NCBI GenBank assembly: GCA_003523055.1
Contig: DPHC01000005.1
Span: 3,820 to 67,819, forward strand
Length of the DNA stretch: 64,000 bases
Direction of reading: 5' to 3'
Origin: Dehalococcoidia bacterium
GTDB lineage: Bacteria; Chloroflexota; Dehalococcoidia; Lucifugimonadales; UBA3495
Positions 34,953 to 43,057 of the stretch are shown piece by piece (positions within the stretch are counted from its first letter, which is position 1; each line of letters opens with the position of its first letter). The position numbers and the translations under genes are program-made. The notes beneath the pieces are model-generated. The model was not told where the DNA came from, did not search any database, and was given only the letters and a program-made list of their open reading frames with translations.

Positions 34953-35002
34953 ACGTATTATGCAAACACAAAATAAGCACTGAATAAAGAGAGTAGAATG
35001 CA

Positions 35003-35827
35003 ATGAGTGTAGATTTCCAGCTAGAAACTATCAAAATATGCAATACTGAAATTGAAATGTTAACAGGTGGATCAGGTAAATCATTACTAGTCCTCCATGG
35101 CCCAGATGGAAGTTTAGGATGGTTAAATTACGCCAAAATCTTAGCAGAAAAATATAAAATTTACATACCTTCTCATCCTGGATTTGGTAACTCTAACAGG
35201 CCCGAATGGATTCTAAATATCCAAGATATGGCTTGCTTTTACACTTGGTTTATAGAAGAAATTGGATTACAACAATGTAATGTACTAGGGTTTTCGATTG
35301 GAGGATGGATTGCTGCCGAAATATTATCAATTGCGCCGAACACATTTAACAAAGTAATCCTTACCAGCTCAGCAGGTATAAAACCTAAAAAATCTGACAT
35401 TACTGACATCTTTCTTCTTTCGCCGAATCAAATAGCTGAATCAAGTTTTAAAGATATAAGCCAAGCACCTGAATACACTAAAGTATATGGCAACACAGAA
35501 GCCCCCTCAGGAACTCATTATATAACTGGATCAACAGGTGGTTATGACCCTCAATTTATAGCTGACAAAAACCGAGAAACTGCAGTCAGATTATGCTGGA
35601 AACCCTATATGTTTGATCCCAAATTACCTGCTATATTAAATCGAGTAAAAAACCCTGTCCAAATTATTTGGGGTGAAAATGATTCTATAATCCCTCAAGA
35701 ATGCGGTGAAATATTTGCGCAGTCGATACCAAATTCCACTTTGAATATTATAAAAAACTGCGGTCACATGCCTCATATTGAAAAAACTACAGAATTTACC
35801 TCTATAGTGACCAGTTTTCTAGAATAA
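35003..35827 (+). CDS. Alpha/beta hydrolase, paralogue of the gene at 18663
   Basis: A 274-residue alpha/beta-hydrolase. HGPDGSLGW takes the oxyanion position, nucleophile Ser lies in GFSIGGWIAAEI, acid Asp in IIWGENDSIIP, and base His in KNCGHMPHIEK. It shares NRETAVRLCWKPY and the KNCGH ending with the hydrolase at 18663, so the two are paralogues. It stands alone, however, without a flavin oxidoreductase partner. It differs by Pro at the second glycine of the oxyanion loop (HGPDG) and a longer cap around 160-185. The substrate is unknown. Confidence 0.86.
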   Translation: MSVDFQLETIKICNTEIEMLTGGSGKSLLVLHGPDGSLGWLNYAKILAEKYKIYIPSHPGFGNSNRPEWILNIQDMACFYTWFIEEIGLQQCNVLGFSIGGWIAAEILSIAPNTFNKVILTSSAGIKPKKSDITDIFLLSPNQIAESSFKDISQAPEYTKVYGNTEAPSGTHYITGSTGGYDPQFIADKNRETAVRLCWKPYMFDPKLPAILNRVKNPVQIIWGENDSIIPQECGEIFAQSIPNSTLNIIKNCGHMPHIEKTTEFTSIVTSFLE

Positions 35828-35828
35828 A

Positions 35829-35888
35829 CTAATCTTAGGAATGATTAGCCTACTTATGCCTACGCAGCCTAATCATTCCTAGGATTAG
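35829..35888. terminator. Long imperfect hairpin after the hydrolase
   Basis: Arms 35829-35848 and 35869-35888 pair over 20 bp with one G-T wobble (core CTAATC...GGAATGATTAG) around a 20-nt loop. It begins one base after the hydrolase stop codon and reaches into the 3' end of the small minus-strand gene at 35850. Confidence 0.7.
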
Positions 35889-36050
35889 CAAAGATACCAC
35901 AACTATTATTAATATCTCTATTTGTGACCTAGATATCAGGAATGAAGAGTTGAAAACCATTGAAATTAGTTTAGGTAATACCGTTGGTGCCAAAAACCTT
36001 AATGCTATCAATATCCCGAGGCATATTAATATACTTTTCAATATTTTCAT
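35850..36050 (-). CDS. Possible small two-helix membrane protein
   Basis: A 66-residue reading frame with two hydrophobic helices (about 7-30 and 43-59), a basic C-terminus MIRLRRHK, and no recognised family. No Shine-Dalgarno precedes the ATG. Its 3' end lies inside a long hairpin. It sits just downstream of the Ldh2-type gene on the same strand (34 bp). It could be real or chance, since AT-rich DNA gives hydrophobic frames easily. Confidence 0.4.
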   Translation of the reverse strand: MKILKSILICLGILIALRFLAPTVLPKLISMVFNSSFLISRSQIEILIIVVVSLLILGMIRLRRHK

Positions 36051-36084
36051 CTATATAAAACATTAGATAATAAATAGTAAGCCT

Positions 36085-37164
36085 TTAATTCCATGAAAAA
36101 TCTATACTTAATTCACCACAAATATCTTTAAACCAATCCACAACTTCTTCATGAAGAGGAATACCTTGGGTTCCTCGTATTAATTCCATTTCATATTCAG
36201 GCTGCCCGGCTACCATTACTCTTTCTTGCCCAGGAGCAGGCTTGGTATTTTTCATCATGGCCATCCATTCGTCCATAGTTTCTTTAAATTCATCTACTTC
36301 TGTAAAAGCATCTATTTTATAAGCAGCTACATAATGTCCGAAATTCGGCCTCCCTGGATTTGCTCCATATCCAAATCCTGTTAACACGCCTCCCAGAATA
36401 TCTACGATGCACGATAATCCATATCCTTTATGCGATCCTAACTCTCTGGTAGCTCCTACAGGTAACAGTTGGTACTTTTCAGGCACATCTATGCTCTCCA
36501 TTATTGGAGTGCCAAACTCATCTGCTAACCAGCCAGGTTCTAATTTAACGCCTAACCTTCTTGCAATTCCAATTTTATTACTCGCAACTGCGCTAGTTGC
36601 TGCATCAAACACAAAAGGATGATCATTCTTAGCAGGAACTGCAATAGCTATAGGATTTGTCCCGAGCCTCGGTTCAGCTCCAAAAGTTGGTAAAACTGAA
36701 GGAGGACAACTAGTCATGCAAACACCGATCATGTCATGTTCTAAAGCTTTCATTGCATGATATGAAGCCATTCCTAAGTGCCTCGCATTCCCAACAGTAA
36801 CCATCCCTATTCCGACTTGTTCAGCTTTTTTTATAGCCAGATCCATAGCTTTAGGAACTGTCATAATACCTAAGCCTCTATCAGAGTCTATGTTAGCGGT
36901 GGCAGGACTTTCTTTAATGATTTTCATATTCGGGGTTGGGTTTATTGTTCCCGATGTGTATCCGTTGACGTAATTCCTGAGCATATTAGATACTCCATGG
37001 GAATCTACGCCTCTGAGATCTGCAGAAACCAAAACATCAGCACCAAGATCTGCGTCTTCTTTAGTTACACCCATTTTTTCAAAAATACTTGACACTAACT
37101 CTCTAAGTTGTGATGACTGAATCAAAATAGAATCATCTGGATTTACTTTAAATTGTTTTAACAT
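36085..37164 (-). CDS. Malate/L-lactate dehydrogenase (Ldh2/YlbC family)
   Basis: A 359-residue NAD(P)-dependent 2-hydroxyacid dehydrogenase of the non-Rossmann Ldh2 family. It has LRGVDSHGVSNM with the catalytic His, VTVGNARHLGMASYHAM, GTNPIAIAVPA, FDAATSAVASNKI and GSHKGYGLS. It oxidises a 2-hydroxyacid such as malate, lactate or sulfolactate to the 2-oxoacid. Sulfolactate would link to the sulfopyruvate-decarboxylase-like pair at 22640, but nothing in the local context proves this. GAGG lies before the ATG. It is divergent from the M42 peptidase gene. Confidence 0.9.
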   Translation of the reverse strand: MLKQFKVNPDDSILIQSSQLRELVSSIFEKMGVTKEDADLGADVLVSADLRGVDSHGVSNMLRNYVNGYTSGTINPTPNMKIIKESPATANIDSDRGLGIMTVPKAMDLAIKKAEQVGIGMVTVGNARHLGMASYHAMKALEHDMIGVCMTSCPPSVLPTFGAEPRLGTNPIAIAVPAKNDHPFVFDAATSAVASNKIGIARRLGVKLEPGWLADEFGTPIMESIDVPEKYQLLPVGATRELGSHKGYGLSCIVDILGGVLTGFGYGANPGRPNFGHYVAAYKIDAFTEVDEFKETMDEWMAMMKNTKPAPGQERVMVAGQPEYEMELIRGTQGIPLHEEVVDWFKDICGELSIDFSWN

Positions 37165-37264
37165 TTTACAACCTCAAACGTACTGATTTGAACCTATATA
37201 CTACATATATGGTACCATGTATGCAGTATATCACTTTACCAGTTTTGATTAATTAAGAGTAATT

Positions 37265-38365
37265 ATGGATGATAAAAATTTAGAATATTCTTTAACCATA
37301 CTTTCTGAACTTGGCCATATCCCTTCTGTGCCTTTTCATGAAAAGTGGATGTCCAACAAAATTAAATCCGAATTACAATCCTTGGAAATTAGCTGGGAAG
37401 AAGATCCATACAAGAACATAATAGCCTGCATTCCAGGTAAAATACCATCAACTCCTCCTCAAGGTTTGATATACATAGCTCATATGGATCATCCTGGATA
37501 TGAAATAGTAGGCATTGAAAATGATTATTTACTTGCAAAGCCTCTAGGAGGTATTCCTTATTACGGTAAGAATCCAGGAGTGAAATTAATAATAGTTCCA
37601 GACATAAGTGTGCGTATTAATGCCACTATTGTAAAACCTTCGGATAATGATCCAGATTTATTACTAGTCCAGCCACAACAGCAATACACATTTGAAAATT
37701 TCCCCATAGCCACCATATTTGATCTAGATGACTTCAAGTTAGAGGATGACTACATAAAAATGAGGGCCTTAGATGATCTTGCAGGGTGTGCTTCAATACT
37801 AGCTGTATTGAAAACTATCAGCCAAAACCCTCCCGATACTGACGTTTACGGAGTTTTTACTGTTGCTGAAGAAGTCGGGTTAATAGGAGCACGACTTTTA
37901 GCATCATCTAACAAATTACCCAAATCACTATATGCCATATCAATCGAATCTAGCAAAACCCTCCCTGGTGCAGTAATCGGATCGGGGCCAGTAATCCGTG
38001 TTGGGGATGCGGGCACTACGTTTAACAATGAAGCAGAATCTGTATTAGTAAAGGCCAAAGAAAAACTTTCTAAAATATCAGATACATTTTGTTCACAGCG
38101 CCAATTAATGAGCGGCGGAGTTTGCGAAGCCAGTGCATTTTCTAGTAATGGATATAAGTCTACTGGTATAGCTTATCCTTTAGCTAATTATCACAACGGA
38201 GGAGATAATGAAAAAATAAAGTCTGAATACATCCACAAAGACGATTTTTTTAACGGCGTTAAATTATTACACGAGTCAGCTTACCAAATAGACGAAACAA
38301 CTCATACCAATTTCCAAAGAAGGTTTACTTCAGTCCCAAAAGATATAATACAAAGACTAAGCTAA
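37265..38365 (+). CDS. M42-family metallopeptidase
   Basis: A 366-residue cytosolic aminopeptidase-like protein of the M42/deblocking type, which forms large tetrahedral shells. The di-metal motifs are AHMDHPG (about 75-81), MRALDDLAGC, FTVAEEVGLIGAR and SIESSK, with a late His in NYHNGGDN. It would trim peptides to amino acids. AAGAG precedes the ATG. Its stop codon directly abuts the stop of the convergent NHL-repeat gene. Confidence 0.86.
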   Translation: MDDKNLEYSLTILSELGHIPSVPFHEKWMSNKIKSELQSLEISWEEDPYKNIIACIPGKIPSTPPQGLIYIAHMDHPGYEIVGIENDYLLAKPLGGIPYYGKNPGVKLIIVPDISVRINATIVKPSDNDPDLLLVQPQQQYTFENFPIATIFDLDDFKLEDDYIKMRALDDLAGCASILAVLKTISQNPPDTDVYGVFTVAEEVGLIGARLLASSNKLPKSLYAISIESSKTLPGAVIGSGPVIRVGDAGTTFNNEAESVLVKAKEKLSKISDTFCSQRQLMSGGVCEASAFSSNGYKSTGIAYPLANYHNGGDNEKIKSEYIHKDDFFNGVKLLHESAYQIDETTHTNFQRRFTSVPKDIIQRLS

Positions 38366-39403
38366 TTATTTACTAACACCGACAACTCTTATTCTATGAT
38401 TATTACTATCAGCTATAAAAATATTCCCATTAGAATCTATGTCACATCCATGAGGCCTATCTAATCCGGCATCTGTTGCCGATCCTTTGTCTCCTTCGCC
38501 GCCCAATTTACCCCCAGCAACAGTGATAACTCGCTTAGTGTCTTTGTCGATTATTCGAATTGCATGATTCTCTGTATCAACTACTACTAAATTGTCCTTA
38601 CCATCACATCTGATTGCCTTGGGAGCACCCCAAGTAGCCTCTAAAGCAAGGCCTCCATCTCCTTCATATCCTCTTTCTCCTGTGCCTGCATACGTATGAA
38701 TGATTCCTTGTGTGTCTACAATCCTAATACCATTACCATTACGTTCACATATATATGTGTTGCCACTAGAATCTGTACAAACCGCTCTAGCACCAAATAT
38801 GCTTGCATCTGTCGCCAAGCCACCATCACCTTCACGTCCGGTTTCACCATTACCCGCAAAAGTTGTAATTATTCCTGTTCCTAAATCTAACTTGCGTATT
38901 CGCTGATCTTGAACATCTGCGATTAGGAGTCCTCCTTTGCCATCTAGAAAGCAGTCATTCGGTTCATTTAACATAGCTTTATCTCCCGGACCGCCATCTC
39001 CTGAATATCCTGCCTCTCCTGTTCCCGCCACAGTATTTATAAGACCCGTTGATTGGTCAATCTTGCGTACAACACTGTTCAATCGATCAACAACATATAT
39101 ATCACCATTAATATCTACTTGAAGACCATAGAGTTCATTGAAAGTAGCCTCAGTAGCTGGTCCTTCGTCTCCTGAATAACCAATCTCACCAGTACCAGCT
39201 ATACCACTAACTATACCAGTCAGCATATCAACTTTTCTAACCCTGTTTCCTCTACTCTCACAAAAATACAAGTCTCCTTTAGAGTCAAATGCGCACATGA
39301 ATGGCTCATTAAGTTCGGCAAGATTATGTAGTCCTCCATTTCCTCTGTCACCAAGTTCTCCTGTCCCAACAAATGTATCAATAATTCCTGATTTAAATTC
39401 CAT
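38366..39403 (-). CDS. NHL-repeat beta-propeller protein
   Basis: A 345-residue protein made of six NHL repeats, each with the phrase AGTGExGYxGDGGPA followed by NEPxxxxxDxxGNIYVxD, so it should close as a six-bladed propeller. There is no signal peptide, which is unusual because many relatives are secreted. NHL propellers bind proteins or ligands and some act as lactonases or lyases; no catalytic set can be assigned here. AAGGA precedes the ATG. The GlcG-like gene lies 23 bp upstream on the same strand, suggesting an operon. Confidence 0.88.
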   Translation of the reverse strand: MEFKSGIIDTFVGTGELGDRGNGGLHNLAELNEPFMCAFDSKGDLYFCESRGNRVRKVDMLTGIVSGIAGTGEIGYSGDEGPATEATFNELYGLQVDINGDIYVVDRLNSVVRKIDQSTGLINTVAGTGEAGYSGDGGPGDKAMLNEPNDCFLDGKGGLLIADVQDQRIRKLDLGTGIITTFAGNGETGREGDGGLATDASIFGARAVCTDSSGNTYICERNGNGIRIVDTQGIIHTYAGTGERGYEGDGGLALEATWGAPKAIRCDGKDNLVVVDTENHAIRIIDKDTKRVITVAGGKLGGEGDKGSATDAGLDRPHGCDIDSNGNIFIADSNNHRIRVVGVSK

Positions 39404-39426
39404 AATAATCTTCCTTTTTCATATTG

Positions 39427-39843
39427 TTATATATCTAAAGCTTTTAGTCCCAGTAATGCTATTTCTTCATCTTCCTCAGCAGTTAGTCCACTCACACCTA
39501 TTCCACCCAGAATATCGCCATTACTACTCATAACAACTACTCCACCTTTTACGGCTACCAAACTTGGGTTGCCAAAATCTGTGACCTGTCTATTTTCATT
39601 CTTTAATCTCTGCGCAAAATCAGAAGAATTTTGTCCAAACATTACTGCAGTATAGGCTTTCCTTATGGCTACTCCTTGAGGATTTAATCTGCAACCATCC
39701 ATTCGTGCGTAATTCAATAAATTAGTATTATCATCAAGTATAGCTATTGCTATAGGTCTATTAGGTTCTTCTAATCCTTTATTCAACATTGAATCCATTG
39801 ATTCTCTAACTTGATCTAAACTCAATACATCTTTCTTATACAT
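39427..39843 (-). CDS. GlcG/HbpS (DUF336) family protein
   Basis: A 138-residue protein of the GlcG/HbpS family: LDQVRESMDSML, PIAIAILDDNTNLLNYARMDG, IRKAYTAVMFG, and the tail GDILGGIGVSGLTAEEDEEIA. Members bind haem or small ligands and often sit beside 2-hydroxyacid metabolism genes. ATG at 39843 is used since AGAGGTGG lies just upstream; the longer version from 39873 would include that site. It precedes the NHL gene in the same operon and is divergent from the beta-hydroxyacid dehydrogenase. Confidence 0.85.
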   Translation of the reverse strand: MYKKDVLSLDQVRESMDSMLNKGLEEPNRPIAIAILDDNTNLLNYARMDGCRLNPQGVAIRKAYTAVMFGQNSSDFAQRLKNENRQVTDFGNPSLVAVKGGVVVMSSNGDILGGIGVSGLTAEEDEEIALLGLKALDI

Positions 39844-39985
39844 CAATCCACCTCTTATAGAAATTATCATCATTTTATATATGAATCATTGCTATTACAA
39901 CTAAGTTATGTATTTGACCACCGCAACTCATAGAACTACAATTTAACTAATTCAAGTATTGAAAATAAGATTAGAGGTAATTAAG

Positions 39986-40936
39986 ATGGAAACGGTAGGC
40001 TTTATCGGACTAGGAAACATGGGCAGTGGAATGTCTCAAAATATCCAGAAAGCTGGATACCCAATGGTAGTTTATGACGTCAGAGAAGAAATGACTAAAC
40101 CTCTTTTAGAAAACGGAGCTGCATTAGGGAGCTCGCCTGCAGATGTTGCATCCAGATGTAACGTAGTATTTACCTCTCTCCCGGGACCTAAAGAAGTCGA
40201 AATGGTATCAAAAAATCAAGAAGGAATACTTGAAGGCATTCAGGCTGGTACTATTTATATAGATCTTTCTACTAGTAGACCGACTCTAATAAGAGAACTT
40301 GAGCCCATTTACAGGGCCAAAGGGGCATATGTTCTAGATGCTCCAGTGAGTGGCGGAAAAACAGGAGCAGCAAGTGGTAATTTAGCAGTTATGGTAGGAG
40401 GAGACAAAGAAATATTTGAAAAAGTTAAACCATTATTGGATTCATTCGGCGATAAAGTTGCTTACTGCGGAGAAATAGGAGCAGGTACAATCGCCAAATT
40501 AGTCCACAATATGATAGGCCATGGTGTTCGCCAAGCCATAGTAGAGGGTTTGACATTAGGTGTTAAAGCTGGAGTTGAAACCGAAGCTTTATGGGAAGCA
40601 ATAAGAAGAGGATCATTAGGTAGAATGCGAGTATTACATGAAGGATTACCACGAATGGCATTCACTGGTAACTACGAGCCGGCATCATTTGCTTTACAAT
40701 TAGCTCATAAAGATATAGCGCTAGCTACCGAATTAGGAAGAGAATATAACGTACCTATGCCAATCGCTAACTTAGCTGAACAAATATCTGTACAATGTCT
40801 GAACAGAGGCTGGGCTACCCTTGACAGTAGCATCACAACTGTTCTTCAAGAAGAAGCTGCCGGTGTAGAATTGCGAGCCGACATCGATGCAACAAAAGCC
40901 GGCAAATTCATTAGCACACATCCTGATGCTGAATAA
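39986..40936 (+). CDS. Beta-hydroxyacid dehydrogenase (3-hydroxyisobutyrate dehydrogenase family)
   Basis: A 316-residue NAD(P)-dependent dehydrogenase. It has VGFIGLGNMGSGMSQNI at the start, the substrate motif DAPVSGGKTGAASG, and the catalytic Lys in KLVHNMIGHG. Substrates in the family include 3-hydroxyisobutyrate and tartronate semialdehyde. ATG at 39986 has GAGGT 7 nt upstream; the TTG at 39959 lacks one. The DUF4349 gene starts 3 nt after its stop. A paralogue is encoded at 45371. Confidence 0.9.
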   Translation: METVGFIGLGNMGSGMSQNIQKAGYPMVVYDVREEMTKPLLENGAALGSSPADVASRCNVVFTSLPGPKEVEMVSKNQEGILEGIQAGTIYIDLSTSRPTLIRELEPIYRAKGAYVLDAPVSGGKTGAASGNLAVMVGGDKEIFEKVKPLLDSFGDKVAYCGEIGAGTIAKLVHNMIGHGVRQAIVEGLTLGVKAGVETEALWEAIRRGSLGRMRVLHEGLPRMAFTGNYEPASFALQLAHKDIALATELGREYNVPMPIANLAEQISVQCLNRGWATLDSSITTVLQEEAAGVELRADIDATKAGKFISTHPDAE

Positions 40937-40939
40937 TTA

Positions 40940-42052
40940 ATGTTTCTTAAGACATTTTACTCTTCAACCATATTATTTATATTAGTACTGTTATTTCTCA
41001 TTGGTTGTAGCAATTTAGATACAACCAATGAGAAAACTGTACCACCTACAGAATTTTACGCAGTTGAAGAACCATTTTTGCAAAGCGCTTCAGTTTCTAA
41101 AAGTGATCCCAGTCGCATGTCCTCATCTTTGTCCGTTAGCCCTCAAAGTACTCCTGGTATTCCCAAATACGATTCAACTGAGATATTTACTGGGTCTATC
41201 ACACTAGAAGTGAATTCTGTTGAAGACATTCTATTTCAAATACAAAATCTTGTAGAACGAAATGAGGGTTTTGTCGAATACTTGAATAGTTATGGAACCG
41301 ATTACAACCAAAATGCCAACCTCACAATAAGAGTACCTCAAAAAAAATTTAATAGAACCATGTTTCAAATTGAAACGCTAGGTATTGTATTGAACAAATC
41401 AACTGGATCTGAAGATGTATCAGAACAATTGATAGATTTGGAAGCACGGCTTAAAAGCTATACCCGAGAAGAAACCAATTTATACAATCTTCTAGACGAA
41501 TCAAAGACCATCACCGATATCATAGCTATTGAACGAGAGCTATCTAGAATTCGCTCAGAAATTGAATCCTTAGAAGGAAGATTAAAATATTATGATAGTA
41601 AGATAACAATGTCCACTATAAACATTAATCTAGTCACCGCGTACGCGAACAACACGTCTCCACCATATGGAGATATAAAATTAACCACATCCGATATAGA
41701 GTTGGGTTTGAACAAAATAAAAAACCTAATAGCAAGTGATGATGGCCGAATAGACTACATTTCGTCCAATTACTTAAATAACACAAAGACTATCGAATTA
41801 CTTGTGATAATTAAACGAGGATCATTTTCAACGATTTTTAAATCTCTAGAAAATATAGGTTCAGTCAATAGTAAGTACTCTAATGAACCTCAAAACGCTA
41901 ACCTCAAAATAGAAGCCAAAATAGATGCTCACATAACAATCACTCTGCGGGAACCTAATTATTTATCTGAAAACTCTAAAATGGCATCAGTGACAATCTT
42001 AATACTTGTATTATCTGGATTCGTACTTTGGTTAGTCACTCGGAAACGTTAA
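40940..42052 (+). CDS. DUF4349 lipoprotein
   Basis: A 370-residue envelope protein. Residues 1-23 form a lipoprotein signal ending LIGC. A Ser/Pro-rich linker leads to the DUF4349 domain (EIFTGSITLEVNSVED, ANLTIRVPQKKFNRTM), a coiled coil near 160-210 (ERELSRIRSEIESLEGRL), and a C-terminal TM helix with basic tail WLVTRKR. It is therefore anchored at both ends. Its function is unknown. There is no ribosome site; it starts 3 nt after the upstream gene, which implies coupling. The FGE gene begins 2 nt after it. Confidence 0.85.
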   Translation: MFLKTFYSSTILFILVLLFLIGCSNLDTTNEKTVPPTEFYAVEEPFLQSASVSKSDPSRMSSSLSVSPQSTPGIPKYDSTEIFTGSITLEVNSVEDILFQIQNLVERNEGFVEYLNSYGTDYNQNANLTIRVPQKKFNRTMFQIETLGIVLNKSTGSEDVSEQLIDLEARLKSYTREETNLYNLLDESKTITDIIAIERELSRIRSEIESLEGRLKYYDSKITMSTININLVTAYANNTSPPYGDIKLTTSDIELGLNKIKNLIASDDGRIDYISSNYLNNTKTIELLVIIKRGSFSTIFKSLENIGSVNSKYSNEPQNANLKIEAKIDAHITITLREPNYLSENSKMASVTILILVLSGFVLWLVTRKR

Positions 42053-42054
42053 CA

Positions 42055-43020
42055 ATGTCAGAATTCATAAAATCATGTTGCGTACCTAGTAGGTCAACTG
42101 AACCAACCCAAAAATCAAACATGATTAACCCAGCTTTATATAATTCTTCATCACGTTCTCTTTCAGAAAAAATTTACCTACCTGGAGGAGAATTTCTGAT
42201 GGGTACAAATGACAACCTAGGGTACTCATCAGATGGAGAGGGTCCGGAACGGCTTATACTAATAAATCCGATATATATAGACATATATGCAGTAACAAAT
42301 GAGCAATTTGAGATGTTTGTAAAAGCAACAAGCTATGTCACAGAGGCAGAAAGGTATGGGTGGTCATTTGTATTCCGAGATTTTATCTCACCTGAAATCG
42401 CAGATACTGCCAAAATTTACCCCACAACAACTCCTTGGTGGTGGGTGATTGAATCCGCGTATTGGCGTAACCCTGAAGGCCCGAAATCCAATATAGACGA
42501 TCGCAAGGATCATCCAGTGGTTCATGTTTCATGGAACGATGCTATCCAATATTGCAATTGGTCTGGTCAAAGGTTACCTACTGAAGCAGAATGGGAATAC
42601 GCTGCAAGAGGAGGATTGTCTCAAATGACATATCCATGGGGAAATAATTTGATCAATAATGGAAAATATAGTTGTAACATTTGGCAAGGTGTATTCCCAG
42701 ATCATAATACTCAAGATGACGGGTATTTAGGAACAGCTCCCGTAAATTCTTTTGATCCAAATAATTTTGGGCTATATAATATGGTAGGGAATATTTGGGA
42801 ATGGTGCTCAGACTGGTTCAGCACGCAGCACTTTTGCGAATTTGAACAAACTAGTAACCCAAAAAAACATTCAACTGAGGTATCTAAGACCATGAAAGGT
42901 GGCTCATATCTATGCCATGAATCATACTGTAACCGATACAGAATAGCTGCTCGCAGTTCTAACACACCAGACAGCTCGACTGGCAACTTAGGATTCAGAT
43001 GCGTTAAAGACTTGCCCTAA
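42055..43020 (+). CDS. Formylglycine-generating enzyme (sulfatase-activating)
   Basis: A 321-residue FGE-sulfatase-domain protein. It keeps GGEFLMGTND, WNDAIQYCNWSGQRLPTEAE, GNIWEWCSDW and, decisively, the active-site block GGSYLCHESYCNRYR with Cys287 and Cys292, the pair that binds copper in aerobic FGEs. It is thus likely a true oxygen-dependent FGE that converts the sulfatase Cys to formylglycine, rather than a generic family member. The ATG at 42055 follows the DUF4349 stop by 2 nt. The Cys-type sulfatase gene is 37 bp downstream. Confidence 0.9.
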   Translation: MSEFIKSCCVPSRSTEPTQKSNMINPALYNSSSRSLSEKIYLPGGEFLMGTNDNLGYSSDGEGPERLILINPIYIDIYAVTNEQFEMFVKATSYVTEAERYGWSFVFRDFISPEIADTAKIYPTTTPWWWVIESAYWRNPEGPKSNIDDRKDHPVVHVSWNDAIQYCNWSGQRLPTEAEWEYAARGGLSQMTYPWGNNLINNGKYSCNIWQGVFPDHNTQDDGYLGTAPVNSFDPNNFGLYNMVGNIWEWCSDWFSTQHFCEFEQTSNPKKHSTEVSKTMKGGSYLCHESYCNRYRIAARSSNTPDSSTGNLGFRCVKDLP

Positions 43021-43057
43021 ACTCCCAACATCAAAAATAATATTTTCTGGAGATCAA

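Noticed and set aside
29815..35888. Long inverted repeats as possible mobile-element ends or CRISPR-like repeats
   Set aside because: Each is a single hairpin at a gene 3' end with no transposase, no target duplications and no repeat-spacer pattern; they fit terminators.
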